From NCBI GenBank assembly GCA_036675565.1, contig JAKFER010000193.1:1-10933 (forward strand): a stretch of 10,933 bases of DNA, in the 5' to 3' direction. Under the pieces are notes generated by a model. The model saw only the letters and a list, made by a program, of their open reading frames with translations. It did no database searches and had not been told where the DNA came from. This document shows, piece by piece, positions 1 through 6,336 of the stretch. This DNA is from JACCYQ01 sp036675565. GTDB taxonomy: Bacteria; Bacteroidota; Bacteroidia; Chitinophagales; Chitinophagaceae. Numbering within the stretch: position 1 is the first letter of the stretch; the number at the start of each line of letters is the position of its first letter. A program made the position numbers and the translations under genes.

Positions 1-348
1 GAAGGAAAAAATTTGATTATTAAATCTCAAAAAGATTTTGATAGTTTATGGAATGAAATGCAAACAGGCCATCCTGATCAACCCGAAAAGCCCAAAGTTG
101 ATTTTCAATCTAAATGGGTTATTGCCTGCTTCCTGGGCAATGTAAGTTCAGCGGGGCATTCAATTGAAATGAAATCTGTAATAAATGAAAATAACAAAAC
201 AGTACTCTTTATTAATCATAGAAAACCTGGTAATGACTGTGTAACAGCACAGGTAATTGAAAGCCCCTATGTTTTAATATCTACAGATCATTTTACACCT
301 GGTCCTGTTGAGTTCCGGGTTGATGTTCTTGATGAAAAATGTGAATAG
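1..348 (+). CDS. PrcB-like protein, C-terminal part (5' end outside window)
   Basis: The frame is open from the first base (first codons read E-G-K-N-L) and stops with TAG at 346-348. The TTG at 13 is therefore probably an internal Leu codon, and the real N-terminus lies outside the window. The visible 115 residues fit the C-terminal domain of the PrcB family. There is a W-containing helix (S-L-W), then a PKVDF-x-x-K-W-V-I strand, a FLGN-x-x-SAGHSIE segment where the family usually has a G-rich turn, a P-G-N-D-C segment and an SPYVLI strand. In that family the domain is found in small exported proteins and in a subunit of the dentilisin protease complex of Treponema; its molecular role is not established. 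The usual fold is a small beta sandwich. The next gene lies 665 bases downstream, so no operon partner is visible on this side. The family call is by eye; the function is unknown. Confidence 0.7.
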   Translation, partial: EGKNLIIKSQKDFDSLWNEMQTGHPDQPEKPKVDFQSKWVIACFLGNVSSAGHSIEMKSVINENNKTVLFINHRKPGNDCVTAQVIESPYVLISTDHFTPGPVEFRVDVLDEKCE

Positions 349-620
349 GATAGTAAAAATGGTTTTGTAATTCATTATCTGGGTATAAGATCTTGAGATA
401 TCTGTGCTTTAATTTATTGTTGTCACGACGAAGTATTAATGAGTGATTCCCTGGCTTCAAAAAAACATGAATAATATATTGGAATAAGAGGATTTACAGT
501 ATAGCAGAATTCTTACAGACTCGAAAGTATGTGTTAAGTATTAAAGACAATGATATGTCTGGGCAGGTCTTAATATCAGTCACTCATTGAACAAAATATG
601 CCTCAATTGTTTAATTACTA

Positions 621-636
621 ACCGTGTTTTCACGGT
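621..636. repeat. Perfect 6-bp stem hairpin
   Basis: ACCGTG, a TTTT loop and CACGGT form a perfect 6-bp stem with a 4-base loop. Neither strand carries a T-run right after it, so it is not a typical intrinsic terminator. It lies 38 bases upstream of a second hairpin that is followed by T residues. Its role is unknown. Confidence 0.5.
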
Positions 637-673
637 AAAATATCAAGGCACTTCCAGGATTTTTTTACATTAT

Positions 674-695
674 ATCACCCTTAAAGGTGATTTTT
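674..695 (+). terminator. Weak intrinsic terminator-like hairpin
   Basis: ATCACC (674-679) pairs with GGTGAT (686-691) across a 6-base loop, and the strand continues into TTTTT (691-695). The stem is short and AT-containing. It lies more than 320 bases after the PrcB-like stop codon, so it would end a long untranslated tail or an unseen small RNA. Confidence 0.35.
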
Positions 696-1013
696 AATAA
701 AATGGGAAACTTTTAATTTCATTTAATGAATTAAGCAAGCCACGATTATAGCGGTAGATGGTAACCCCCGTTTTCTTAAAACCGGTTTCCATTTTTCTAA
801 ATTCATTCAGCATTAAAACCATATACTATCGGTAATGTGTAATCAAAAATATTTTTTGTTAATTCCGGGAACCTTTTTCAAGGAAGAAGAATTAAACCGG
901 TGCTAACTTCCTGGCAGCAATGAATATGAACATAAATTCCTTTAAAACTAATTTGACAGTAAATCTGCAATTCAATCTGATCAACCTCCATATTTCATGA
1001 CAAAAAATTTTTT

Positions 1014-1958
1014 ATGAAAAAATCAATTAGCCTGGTCCTGTTAATAAGTCTTTTATATGGTTGCGATGAACCTAATACGGCAACGACTGAAACAAATGGT
1101 GATTCTCAAACTCATTCGAATAAACCGGGTGTGGTGGAGATCGTTACCAATCAAATGGATTTCCAGGCTCCTGATACCATACTTTCAGGTTGGACCACAT
1201 TTATTTATAACAATAAATCAAATGAAACACATTTCTTTTTATTTGAAAAATATCCTGAAGGTAAGAACCTGGAAGATGCTAAAAGGGAAGTGGTTACTGC
1301 ATTTCAGAAAGGAATGGATTTTATTACAGCAGGCAACACCGACTCAGGTTATGCAGCATTTGGCGAATTGCCTGAATGGTTTACAAAAGTAGAAATCAGG
1401 GGAGGATCAGGTTTAATTGGCCCTGGAAAAAAATCACAAACAACATTAAAATTAGAACCAGGAACTTATCTGATAGAATGCTATGTAAAAATGCCCAATG
1501 GTCATTTCCATACATCCATGGGTATGATAAAACAGATTGAAATCCTGGGTGAAGAAGGTGAAGGAAAAATTCCAGCATCGGCCATCGATATAAAAATATC
1601 CGGTACTAATGGAATTGAGTCGGAAACAGGAATAAAGGCAGGAGCGTCCACTTTTGCTGTCCATTTTTCAGATCAAAAAGCACACGAAAATTTTATGGGA
1701 CACGATGTTCATTTGGTAAGGCTATCGGAAGGTTCAGATGTTAAACAACTGGAAAGCTGGATGAACTGGCTAAATCCTAAAGGATTTATTTCACCAGCAC
1801 CTGGTGGTTTTGAATTCCTGGGCGGAACCCAGGAAATGCCGGCTGGCAGTACTGCTTATTTTTCTGCCGATTTGCGCCCGGGAAATTATGCATTGATTGC
1901 AGAAGTGCCGGAAGCATCCAAAAAGAATATGATAAAATTGTTTTCAGTACCTGAATAA
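1014..1958 (+). CDS. Two-domain cupredoxin-like lipoprotein
   Basis: The 314-residue protein begins with a lipoprotein signal ending in the lipobox L-Y-G-C, with Cys17 as the lipidated residue. A polar linker rich in T, N and S follows to about residue 38. Domain 1 (about 39-178) has a cupredoxin-like pattern: DFQAPDTILSGWTTF at the start, H73 in an N-E-T-H-F-F strand, a G-P-G-x-x-S turn near 136-141, then P-G-T-Y-L-I-E-C with C156, followed by H164, H166, M169 and M171. The order His, Cys, His, Met is that of type-1 copper ligands, although the Cys-to-His spacing is longer than in plastocyanin. Domain 2 (about 188-314) repeats the layout (A-S-T-F-x-V, GHDVHLVRL, RPGNYALIAEV) but has no Cys. 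The ATG at 1014 lacks a Shine-Dalgarno sequence, as is common in this phylum. The protein probably sits in the periplasm or at the cell surface; copper or redox function is inferred. It converges with the next gene at an 11-base gap. Confidence 0.6.
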   Translation: MKKSISLVLLISLLYGCDEPNTATTETNGDSQTHSNKPGVVEIVTNQMDFQAPDTILSGWTTFIYNNKSNETHFFLFEKYPEGKNLEDAKREVVTAFQKGMDFITAGNTDSGYAAFGELPEWFTKVEIRGGSGLIGPGKKSQTTLKLEPGTYLIECYVKMPNGHFHTSMGMIKQIEILGEEGEGKIPASAIDIKISGTNGIESETGIKAGASTFAVHFSDQKAHENFMGHDVHLVRLSEGSDVKQLESWMNWLNPKGFISPAPGGFEFLGGTQEMPAGSTAYFSADLRPGNYALIAEVPEASKKNMIKLFSVPE

Positions 1959-1969
1959 ATGATTCAATG

Positions 1970-2413
1970 TTATTTGCTATTTGAGAGTCGGTTCTTCCTA
2001 TATGAATTCTTAACAGCTATTTTACCATCCTTAAAAGTAAATAAATCACAGCCGGTGACTTCAACCCGGGTGCCATCTGTTTTTGTTCCTGTAAAAATCC
2101 ATTCGGAGAAACCCCTGTCTCCAAAAATAAAATGTTGGGGATTACTCCAGCGGGCATCGGGGTATGTTGCAAACACATTTTCAAAAGCTTTTCTTACTTG
2201 TTCCTGGCCCGTAAATTTTTCGCCATTAACATCAGGACCTGCAGAAGCTTCGAACACACAATCATCTGTCATGTGCCACATGATTCTGTTAATGTCATGA
2301 GCATCAAATGCATCAGCGAAGGACTGCAGAAAATCTTCTGTTACTTGTTTTTTGGATTGGGCCATACATAAAATTGGCAAGATTATCAGAAATGTCAAAA
2401 CTCCTTTTTTCAT
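1970..2413 (-). CDS. Exported NTF2/SnoaL-like domain protein
   Basis: The 147-residue protein starts with a cleavable signal peptide (MKKG, then a hydrophobic core to residue 17) with a likely cut after A18 (C-M-A-Q). The Cys at 16 is preceded by Leu, not Gly/Ala/Ser, so it is not a lipobox. Residues 22-142 match the NTF2-like alpha+beta cone of the SnoaL group: helix T-E-D-F-L-Q-S-F-A-D-A-F-D-A-H-D (25-40), then MTDDCVFEASAGP (48-60), G-x-x-x-R-K-A-F (69-77), a P-D-A-R-W strand (85-89) and the terminal strands W-I-F-T-G-T and G-C-D-L-F-T-F-K-D-G-K-I (121-132). The fold serves as enzyme (isomerases, cyclases) or as a small-ligand binding pocket; no substrate can be read from the sequence. Its 3' end faces the cupredoxin-like gene. 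Confidence 0.75.
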   Translation of the reverse strand: MKKGVLTFLIILPILCMAQSKKQVTEDFLQSFADAFDAHDINRIMWHMTDDCVFEASAGPDVNGEKFTGQEQVRKAFENVFATYPDARWSNPQHFIFGDRGFSEWIFTGTKTDGTRVEVTGCDLFTFKDGKIAVKNSYRKNRLSNSK

Positions 2414-2486
2414 ATAAGCTGATTTAAGTTGTAATGGGAAGGTATAGCAAAAGCCAGCTAACTGTCAGGTAATATTCGTAAAACAC

Positions 2487-2664
2487 GAGAATATAAAATT
2501 GGATCAATAAAAATGAGTAGGATGCACGCTAAGAACAGTAAACTTTTTGAGCTTCTTCAGTCGCGGAAAAAATTATCTTTAGATAGTAATTGCAAAAGCC
2601 GCTCCTTCCTCGACTTCCGCCAGGGCCACCGCAATACTGCGGGACATGCAGGTTGAATGACAAA
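2487..2664. repeat. Interspersed repeat, copy 1 (with about 45 extra bases)
   Basis: This copy shares with copies 2 and 3 the sections ATGAGTAG (2513-2520), CTTCTTCAGTCGCGG (2554 onward), ATTATCTTTAGATAG and GCAAAAGCCGCTCCTTC (ending 2608), then TGAATGACA (2654-2662). About 45 bases (2609-2653) sit between CTCCTTC and TGAATGACA that are absent from the other two copies. They contain the hairpin CCGCA-ATAC-TGCGG (2629-2642). The repeat's 3' part has imperfect dyad symmetry (ATTC...GCGGC against GCCGC...GAAT in copy 2). Confidence 0.75.
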
Positions 2665-2728
2665 AATTTCAAATGGATGAAAATGCTTACACTGAAGATA
2701 AAAGCAAAACCATTTTTTCGGCATCTTG

Positions 2729-2800
2729 TCATCCCGCAGGTCCCGGCATCAGGCACAAACATGTTATCTACATGTATCCGCCGGGATCAAGGGATCTCAG
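2729..2800. repeat. Nested-hairpin repeat element
   Basis: The stem TCCCGGC (2741-2747) / GCCGGGA (2780-2786) encloses an inner pair of ACATGT copies (2759-2764 and 2770-2775). It is flanked by GTCATCCC (2729-2735) and GGGATCTC (2791-2798). The pattern of GTCATCCCG at one end and GGGATCTCAGAC at the other is typical of short non-coding dispersed repeats in bacterial genomes. It has no coding content. Confidence 0.55.
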
Positions 2801-2882
2801 ACTGTTTCACTTTTTATGGATGATTCCAACCTGTAAACATTTATTAAATGCATTTAAATAAATACACAAAAATTAAAGCACT

Positions 2883-3012
2883 GAGAATGCAAAATTGAAT
2901 CATAAAAATGAGTAGAAAACATGCTCAGAAAAGTAATTTTCTGAGATTCTTCAGTCGCGGCAGGAATTATCTTTATTTCATAAATGTAAAAGCCGCTCCT
3001 TCTGAATGACAA
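2883..3012. repeat. Interspersed repeat, copy 2
   Basis: This is about 130 bp. It shares an identical 22-base block with copy 3 (2941-2962 equals 3081-3102, starting CTGAGATTCTTCAGTC), plus the leader with ATGAGTAGAAA and the tail GCTCCTTCTGAATGA. ATTC / GAAT and GCGGC / GCCGC near the ends of the 3' half form an imperfect hairpin with an AT-rich loop. Confidence 0.8.
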
Positions 3013-3026
3013 GTTCGTGGTAATGT

Positions 3027-3152
3027 GAAGGTGAATCAATAAAAGAAATGAGTAGAAACAGAATTATAACAATTACACGTCTGAGATTCTTCAGTCGCGG
3101 CAAGAATTATCTTTAGATAGTAATTGCAAAAGCTGCTCCTTCTGAATGATAA
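3027..3152. repeat. Interspersed repeat, copy 3
   Basis: About 126 bp, directly following copy 2 in the same orientation after about 14 bases. Its inner section (ATTATCTTTAGATAG, then TAATTGCAAAAGC) is identical to copy 1 and differs from copy 2, while its outer sections match copy 2. The copies are therefore mosaic. It ends about 55 bases before the next start codon. Confidence 0.8.
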
Positions 3153-3206
3153 CTGACGGGGATAATTCATTATTTGTTTTTATATTCATCATTCTAAACC
3201 AAAAAT

Positions 3207-4133
3207 ATGTCGTCCAATCGTCGTCAATTTTTGCAACAAATGGGCGGACTAGCTGCCGGGGCTTTCCTGGGTCAGAAAGTTTTTGCCGCAGCAACAGTCA
3301 GTAAACCATTCTTTGAAATTTCATTAGCACAATGGTCATTACATAAAGCTTTATTTGCAAAGCAACTGGACAATCTTGATTTTCCGGCAAAGGCAAAAAA
3401 TGATTTTGGAATCAGTGTGGTAGAATATGTAAATGCATTTTTTAAAGACAAAGCAAAGGATACCAAATACCTCAATGAATTATTGAATCGTTGCCATGAT
3501 CATGGCGTAACAAATCATTTGATCATGTGTGATGGTGAAGGAAACCTGGGCGCAGCGAAAGATGCGGAACGTTTGAAAGCGGTGGAGAATCATTATAAAT
3601 GGGTGGACGCCGCTAAACATTTGGGTTGTACAACCATCAGGGTAAATGCTGCGGGTGAGGGTAGCCGTGAGGAGGTTGCAAAAGCTGCCGTGGATGGACT
3701 TAGCCGGTTAGGTGAATTTGCGGATAAAGTGGGTATCAATGTAATTGTAGAAAATCATGGGAGCTATTCCTCGGATGGTGGCTGGCTTGCAGGTGTAATG
3801 AAACAGGTGAATAAAAAGAATGTTGGAACCCTTCCTGATTTTGGAAATTTTTGTATTACACGGCATGCCAATAACTGGAAGACCTGCCTGGAAAGTTATG
3901 ACCGGTATATTGGTACCAAAGAACTGATGCCTTTTGCAAAAGGCGTCAGCGCCAAGACTTATGATTTTGATGAACAGGGCAATTGTATAGAAACCGATTA
4001 TTACAAGATCATGAAAATCGTAAAAGACTCCGGCTTCAATGGTTATATCGGTATTGAATTCGAAGGCGATAACATCAGCGAAGAAGAAGGCATTCGTAAA
4101 ACAAAAGCATTACTGGAAAGATTTAAAGCTTGA
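3207..4133 (+). CDS. Tat-exported sugar phosphate isomerase/epimerase-like TIM barrel
   Basis: The 308-residue protein starts with a twin-arginine signal: S-N-R-R-Q-F-L-Q (R5, R6), a G/A-rich hydrophobic stretch (13-22) and a likely cut after the A-A-A near 27-29. It should fold in the cytoplasm and be moved to the periplasm. Residues 33-308 fit the xylose isomerase-like / AP endonuclease 2 TIM-barrel superfamily: SLAQWSLH (39-46), N-H-L-I-M-C-D-G-E-G (103-112), TTIRVNAAGEG (142-152), VIVENHGSYSSDGGWL (179-194), LPDFGNF (209-215), AKGVSAKTYDFD (244-255) and GYIGIEFEG (279-287). E182, D211 and E284 sit where metal ligands lie in this superfamily. The usual His of the seventh strand appears to be replaced by Lys/Ser (K-G-V-S), so catalysis may differ. 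Exported members are common in Bacteroidota, usually without known substrate. The gene is probably monocistronic. Confidence 0.8.
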   Translation: MSSNRRQFLQQMGGLAAGAFLGQKVFAAATVSKPFFEISLAQWSLHKALFAKQLDNLDFPAKAKNDFGISVVEYVNAFFKDKAKDTKYLNELLNRCHDHGVTNHLIMCDGEGNLGAAKDAERLKAVENHYKWVDAAKHLGCTTIRVNAAGEGSREEVAKAAVDGLSRLGEFADKVGINVIVENHGSYSSDGGWLAGVMKQVNKKNVGTLPDFGNFCITRHANNWKTCLESYDRYIGTKELMPFAKGVSAKTYDFDEQGNCIETDYYKIMKIVKDSGFNGYIGIEFEGDNISEEEGIRKTKALLERFKA

Positions 4134-4140
4134 TTGATGT

Positions 4141-4171
4141 AACAGTTTTCATGCTGGTTTAAGTTTTTTTT
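4141..4171 (+). terminator. Possible weak terminator of the isomerase-like gene
   Basis: AACAG (4141-4145) pairs with CTGGTT (4154-4159) with one bulged G, followed after TAAG by eight T residues (4164-4171). It lies 8 bases after the isomerase-like stop codon. The stem is weak but the T-run and position fit. Confidence 0.4.
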
Positions 4172-4204
4172 ACGGATGACTTTAATCTCCATTTACGCCA
4201 TCCT

Positions 4205-4253
4205 GGACTATACAATCAAACAACATAATGCAGGAGAACCGCCGGAAAAAAAT
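4205..4253. repeat. Degenerate copy of dispersed intergenic repeat
   Basis: It contains GGACTATACA (4205-4214), also found at 5625-5634 and 10230-10239. It then has AATGCAGGAGA-ACCG-CCGGAAAAAAA, resembling the end of the repeat at 8310-8336 (AATGCTGGAGACCCGTGG, then A-run) and the one near 7685. Confidence 0.4.
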
Positions 4254-4286
4254 GAAAATATTTTTTCAAACTATTGTAACTTAGTC

Positions 4287-4303
4287 AGGAGTTCTAAACT
4301 CCT
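4287..4303. repeat. Perfect 7-bp stem hairpin
   Basis: AGGAGTT, loop CTA, then AACTCCT. No T-run follows on either strand. This looks like a small REP-like palindrome rather than a terminator. Confidence 0.5.
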
Positions 4304-4465
4304 ACCTTCTCAAACTAAAAAATACGTCCCCCTAATTCTGATCGCATTTACTTCACTGGATGAAATTCATTTTCTGGTTCAGGTAGCATGTTTATTATCA
4401 TTCGATCTAAAAATTTAAGGCGACTGATTAGATTTTTCAACTCTTCACAATTAAAACCAAAAGCA

Positions 4466-5488
4466 ATGAAAAAATCTAACCTCAACAGCCGGATTTTTCT
4501 ATTACTGTTTTTTTGCTTTGCCATGGTTATCCTGGGTTGCAAAAAAACTGACCACCCTCATTTTGATTCCGCATCCCCGGAACTACTGGCTTCGGGCTTT
4601 GAAGAACTCCAGGGCAGTACTGTGGGGCCCGACGAAGCCTTGTATGTCACGGCACCATTGGCCGGTTCCATTTGGCGTGTAAATCCAAAAACCGGCGCTT
4701 TCACGCTCTTCGCTACCGGGTTGCCGGCGCGGAATCCTGACCCGTTCTTCCTCGGCGCAGGAGTGGTAGATGTCGCCTTCAAGTACGGAACTGCCTATGC
4801 GTTGGTTACGGGTGTTGGGCCTGATCTCGGTGAGAGCGATATCGTAGGCATCTACCGGGTAGATGGTCCGACCAGCAATACCGTAATAGCGGATATCGGT
4901 GCCTGGTCTACTGCCAATCCTCCTGTGCCGGACTTCTTTGTGCCCAGCGGTTTCCAGTACGCATTCGAACCTTACAAAGACGGTTTCATTGTCAATGATG
5001 GACACCATAACCGCGTACTCTATGTTACCCTTGACGGCGACATCACTGAAATGATCGCGTTTGACAATGTTGTGCCGACGGGTCTGGCGTTGAGAGGCAA
5101 CACGGTCTACTTAACGCAAGCCGGTCCCATTCCTCATGTGCCTGCAACTTCCAAACTCATGGCCCTTTCGTTAAAGTCGCTAACCGCGAATGAAGTGGCC
5201 TCGGGCGCCGGGTTGGATGTTGGATTATTTGTTGATGTGGAATTTGGTCCCGGACCTAATCCCTATGCACTCGCACAGGGCTTTTGGGATGGTCCGTATG
5301 AAGGAGCGCCAGCGAATCCGAATACCGGTGCATTGTTGGTCCTGAAACCAGATGGCCACTTCAGCGTTATCGCAGACGGTCTGAATCAACCAACCTCGAT
5401 GGAGATCATCGGCAACAGAGCGTACATAATTAGTCTCGTTGGCGAAATTTGGGAGATCAATTTCGCACCGGGACAAGCTGGTAAGTAA
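4466..5488 (+). CDS. ScyD/ScyE-like beta-propeller lipoprotein
   Basis: A longer frame opens at 4388, but the ATG at 4466 gives a proper lipoprotein signal (MKKSN, hydrophobic core, lipobox I-L-G-C with Cys25), so this start is chosen: 340 residues. The mature part reads as repeated propeller blades. Examples are GPDEALYVTAPLAGSIWRVN (54-73), A-F-x-x-G-T-A-Y-A-L-V-T (104-115), DGFIVNDGHHNRVLYV-T-x-DG (172-191), PTGLALRGNTVYLTQAG (204-220) and a closing blade with QPTSMEIIGNRAYIISLVGEIWEIN. These match the ScyD/ScyE family (NHL/SMP-30-like propellers, named from scytonemin gene clusters in cyanobacteria). The enzymatic role of most members is unknown. Base composition is unlike the surroundings: 4561-4680 has 68 G/C in 120 by hand count, against 21 in 60 at 6001-6060. 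This suggests transfer from a richer genome, or unusual codon use. A strong terminator follows. Confidence 0.72.
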   Translation: MKKSNLNSRIFLLLFFCFAMVILGCKKTDHPHFDSASPELLASGFEELQGSTVGPDEALYVTAPLAGSIWRVNPKTGAFTLFATGLPARNPDPFFLGAGVVDVAFKYGTAYALVTGVGPDLGESDIVGIYRVDGPTSNTVIADIGAWSTANPPVPDFFVPSGFQYAFEPYKDGFIVNDGHHNRVLYVTLDGDITEMIAFDNVVPTGLALRGNTVYLTQAGPIPHVPATSKLMALSLKSLTANEVASGAGLDVGLFVDVEFGPGPNPYALAQGFWDGPYEGAPANPNTGALLVLKPDGHFSVIADGLNQPTSMEIIGNRAYIISLVGEIWEINFAPGQAGK

Positions 5489-5514
5489 CAGCGGGTAACA
5501 ATGCCTTTATCTTC

Positions 5515-5542
5515 AAAGTCCCCGTTTGCCCGGGGACTTTTT
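5515..5542 (+). terminator. Strong intrinsic terminator
   Basis: AAAGTCCCCG (5515-5524) pairs perfectly with CGGGGACTTT (5531-5540) across the 6-base loop TTTGCC, and the strand runs into TTTTT (5538-5542). It lies 26 bases after the ScyD/ScyE-like stop codon. On the other strand the hairpin could also stop transcripts coming from the DUF6985-like gene, although the T-run there is short. Confidence 0.85.
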
Positions 5543-5600
5543 AAGTAAACTGGTTAGCGTATGTACTTAATCGTTAGTCTCCGCCGAAGTGTTTGAAATT

Positions 5601-5640
5601 TATTTTCCCGAGGGAGGTATCCCGGGACTATACACAATAT
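5601..5640. repeat. Dispersed intergenic repeat with GGACTATACA
   Basis: TATTTTCCCGAGGG, GTATCCC and GGACTATACA-CAATAT resemble 10203-10245 (ATTTTGCTTTCCCGACGGG, GTATTTCA, GGACTATACA-ATATAT) in the same orientation. GGGA-GGTA-TCCC inside forms a small hairpin. It lies between the shared terminator and the end of the DUF6985-like gene. Confidence 0.5.
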
Positions 5641-5667
5641 TAAGCGGTTTGTTGGCTGCTGCTTTGC

Positions 5668-6324
5668 TCACCAAAATTGCCACCACTTTTTTTTCTGTGG
5701 CAGTTTCCATACTTTGTTCTTTAACTCTTTTTCCAACTGTTCATAGGTGCCATTGTCCTTGTTGATTTTAAAAATGTCTGCCTCTGGAGATAAATCTATT
5801 ATTCTGTCTTTGTGGGTTATCACTCCAAAGCCATGTTCAGGATCCCACAAGCACTCGAAATGCCATGTGACATAAGCTGCTTCATCTTTGACGTCCTCGC
5901 CAATACTTATGGATGAAGGTCCTATGTAATTTCTAAAATCAAAGTCCGCAGTTAATTCGCCTGGCTTGGGAAAACCACCGTTTTCGTTGTCCCATGAAGA
6001 ATATTCATCTGAAAGCAAACGTGGTAATTCCTTCTTGAGTTCTTCCAGAATGGAATGTTTAATCCTTTCCTGGTGCTCAACTAAATAGAAGTAAGCAAAG
6101 ATTTGTTCCTGGTCTATTTTGAAACTGTCATCTACATTTATCGCACCGTCAACCCACAGATCAATACGACCATTGGTTACAACGTTGGTTTTGATTAAAT
6201 GATTAGGCTTTTCAGTCAAAAAATAACCTGTCCAGCAAGGGAGTTCAATAAAGCCCTTTATTGCATTGAGAGAACTCTTTCCCGTTCCGATTCTCTGTAT
6301 TCCAATGTTTGGTATATCAACCAT
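5668..6324 (-). CDS. DUF6985-like protein
   Basis: The frame can start at GTG 6330 or at ATG 6324. ATG 6324 is preferred because AAGG (6333-6336) lies 8 bases before it, while it would be only 2 bases from the GTG. This gives 218 residues with no signal peptide or membrane segment. The N-terminal half is beta-rich, ending in RIDLWVDGAINV; residues 85-106 form a charged helix (HQERIKHSILEELKKELP). The C-terminal half has a G-P-S-S-I-S-I strand and a W-H-F-E-C-L-W-D-P-E-H-G-F-G-V signature. That last pattern resembles the DUF6985 family, whose genes often lie near polymorphic-toxin and immunity genes; the match is from memory and its role is unknown. The tail K-K-K-W-W-Q-F-W is highly basic and aromatic. 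The gene follows the upstream gene after 10 bases and is surely in the same transcript. Confidence 0.65.
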   Translation of the reverse strand: MVDIPNIGIQRIGTGKSSLNAIKGFIELPCWTGYFLTEKPNHLIKTNVVTNGRIDLWVDGAINVDDSFKIDQEQIFAYFYLVEHQERIKHSILEELKKELPRLLSDEYSSWDNENGGFPKPGELTADFDFRNYIGPSSISIGEDVKDEAAYVTWHFECLWDPEHGFGVITHKDRIIDLSPEADIFKINKDNGTYEQLEKELKNKVWKLPQKKKWWQFW

Positions 6325-6332
6325 TTTCACAG

Positions 6333-6336
6333 CCTT
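6333..6336 (-). promoter_or_regulatory. Shine-Dalgarno-like site overlapping a stop codon
   Basis: On the - strand AAGG overlaps the TAA stop of the upstream gene (TAAGG) and stands 8 bases before ATG 6324. It supports ATG 6324 over GTG 6330 and suggests translational coupling of the two genes. Confidence 0.45.

Larger units (their letters stand above)
349..1013. other. 665-base intergenic region without a recognisable gene
   Basis: No credible reading frame is found on either strand; only short, stop-interrupted frames occur. The stretch is AT-rich and holds two adjacent hairpins (621-636 and 674-691) and palindromic AAACCGGTTT near 777-786. No tRNA-like or riboswitch-like structure was recognised. 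The promoter of the downstream lipoprotein gene must lie in the right part, but no clear Bacteroidota -33/-7 (TTTG / TAnnTTTG) pair was found. Confidence 0.6.
2414..3206. other. 793-base repeat-rich intergenic region
   Basis: No credible gene is found here; the frames present run through repeats. The region carries three copies of one interspersed repeat (2487-2664, 2883-3012, 3027-3152) and a different hairpin element (2729-2800). It must also hold the divergent promoters of the NTF2-like gene (left) and the isomerase-like gene (right). The last 50 bases before 3207 are AT-rich and lie outside the repeats. Confidence 0.65.
4134..4465. other. 332-base intergenic region
   Basis: An 80-residue frame (4176-4418) crosses this stretch. 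It has no start signal, runs through repeat-like sequence and overlaps the leader of the next gene, so it is not called. The region holds a weak terminator-like hairpin (4141-4171), a degenerate copy of the intergenic repeat family seen further right (4205-4253) and a perfect hairpin (4287-4303). The promoter of the 4466 gene must lie in the last 150 bases; no clear consensus was found. Confidence 0.6.

Noticed and set aside
13..15. TTG start for the PrcB-like protein
   Set aside because: The frame is open to the window edge and the family normally has an N-terminal signal or longer leader, so an internal Leu is more likely.
2455..2462. CAGCTAAC, the same 8-mer as at the cassette-like ends, upstream of the NTF2-like gene
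   Set aside because: No matching end was found on the other side of that gene, which ends 11 bases from a converging gene. A lone 8-mer may be chance.
2529..2861. Several short frames on both strands in the repeat-rich region
   Set aside because: They run through non-coding repeats and hairpins, lack start signals, and are not conserved between the repeat copies.
2487..3152. CRISPR array from the three repeated blocks
   Set aside because: Repeats are over 120 bases, unevenly spaced, imperfect, and without uniform spacers or cas genes.
4176..4418. An 80-residue + strand frame between the isomerase-like and propeller genes
   Set aside because: It crosses a degenerate repeat and a hairpin, has no supporting start signal, and its composition is not protein-like. 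Better explained as intergenic.
4388..4465. Upstream extension of the propeller lipoprotein to ATG 4388
   Set aside because: It would put 26 basic and polar residues before an otherwise perfect lipoprotein signal peptide. ATG 4466 fits the lipobox distance.
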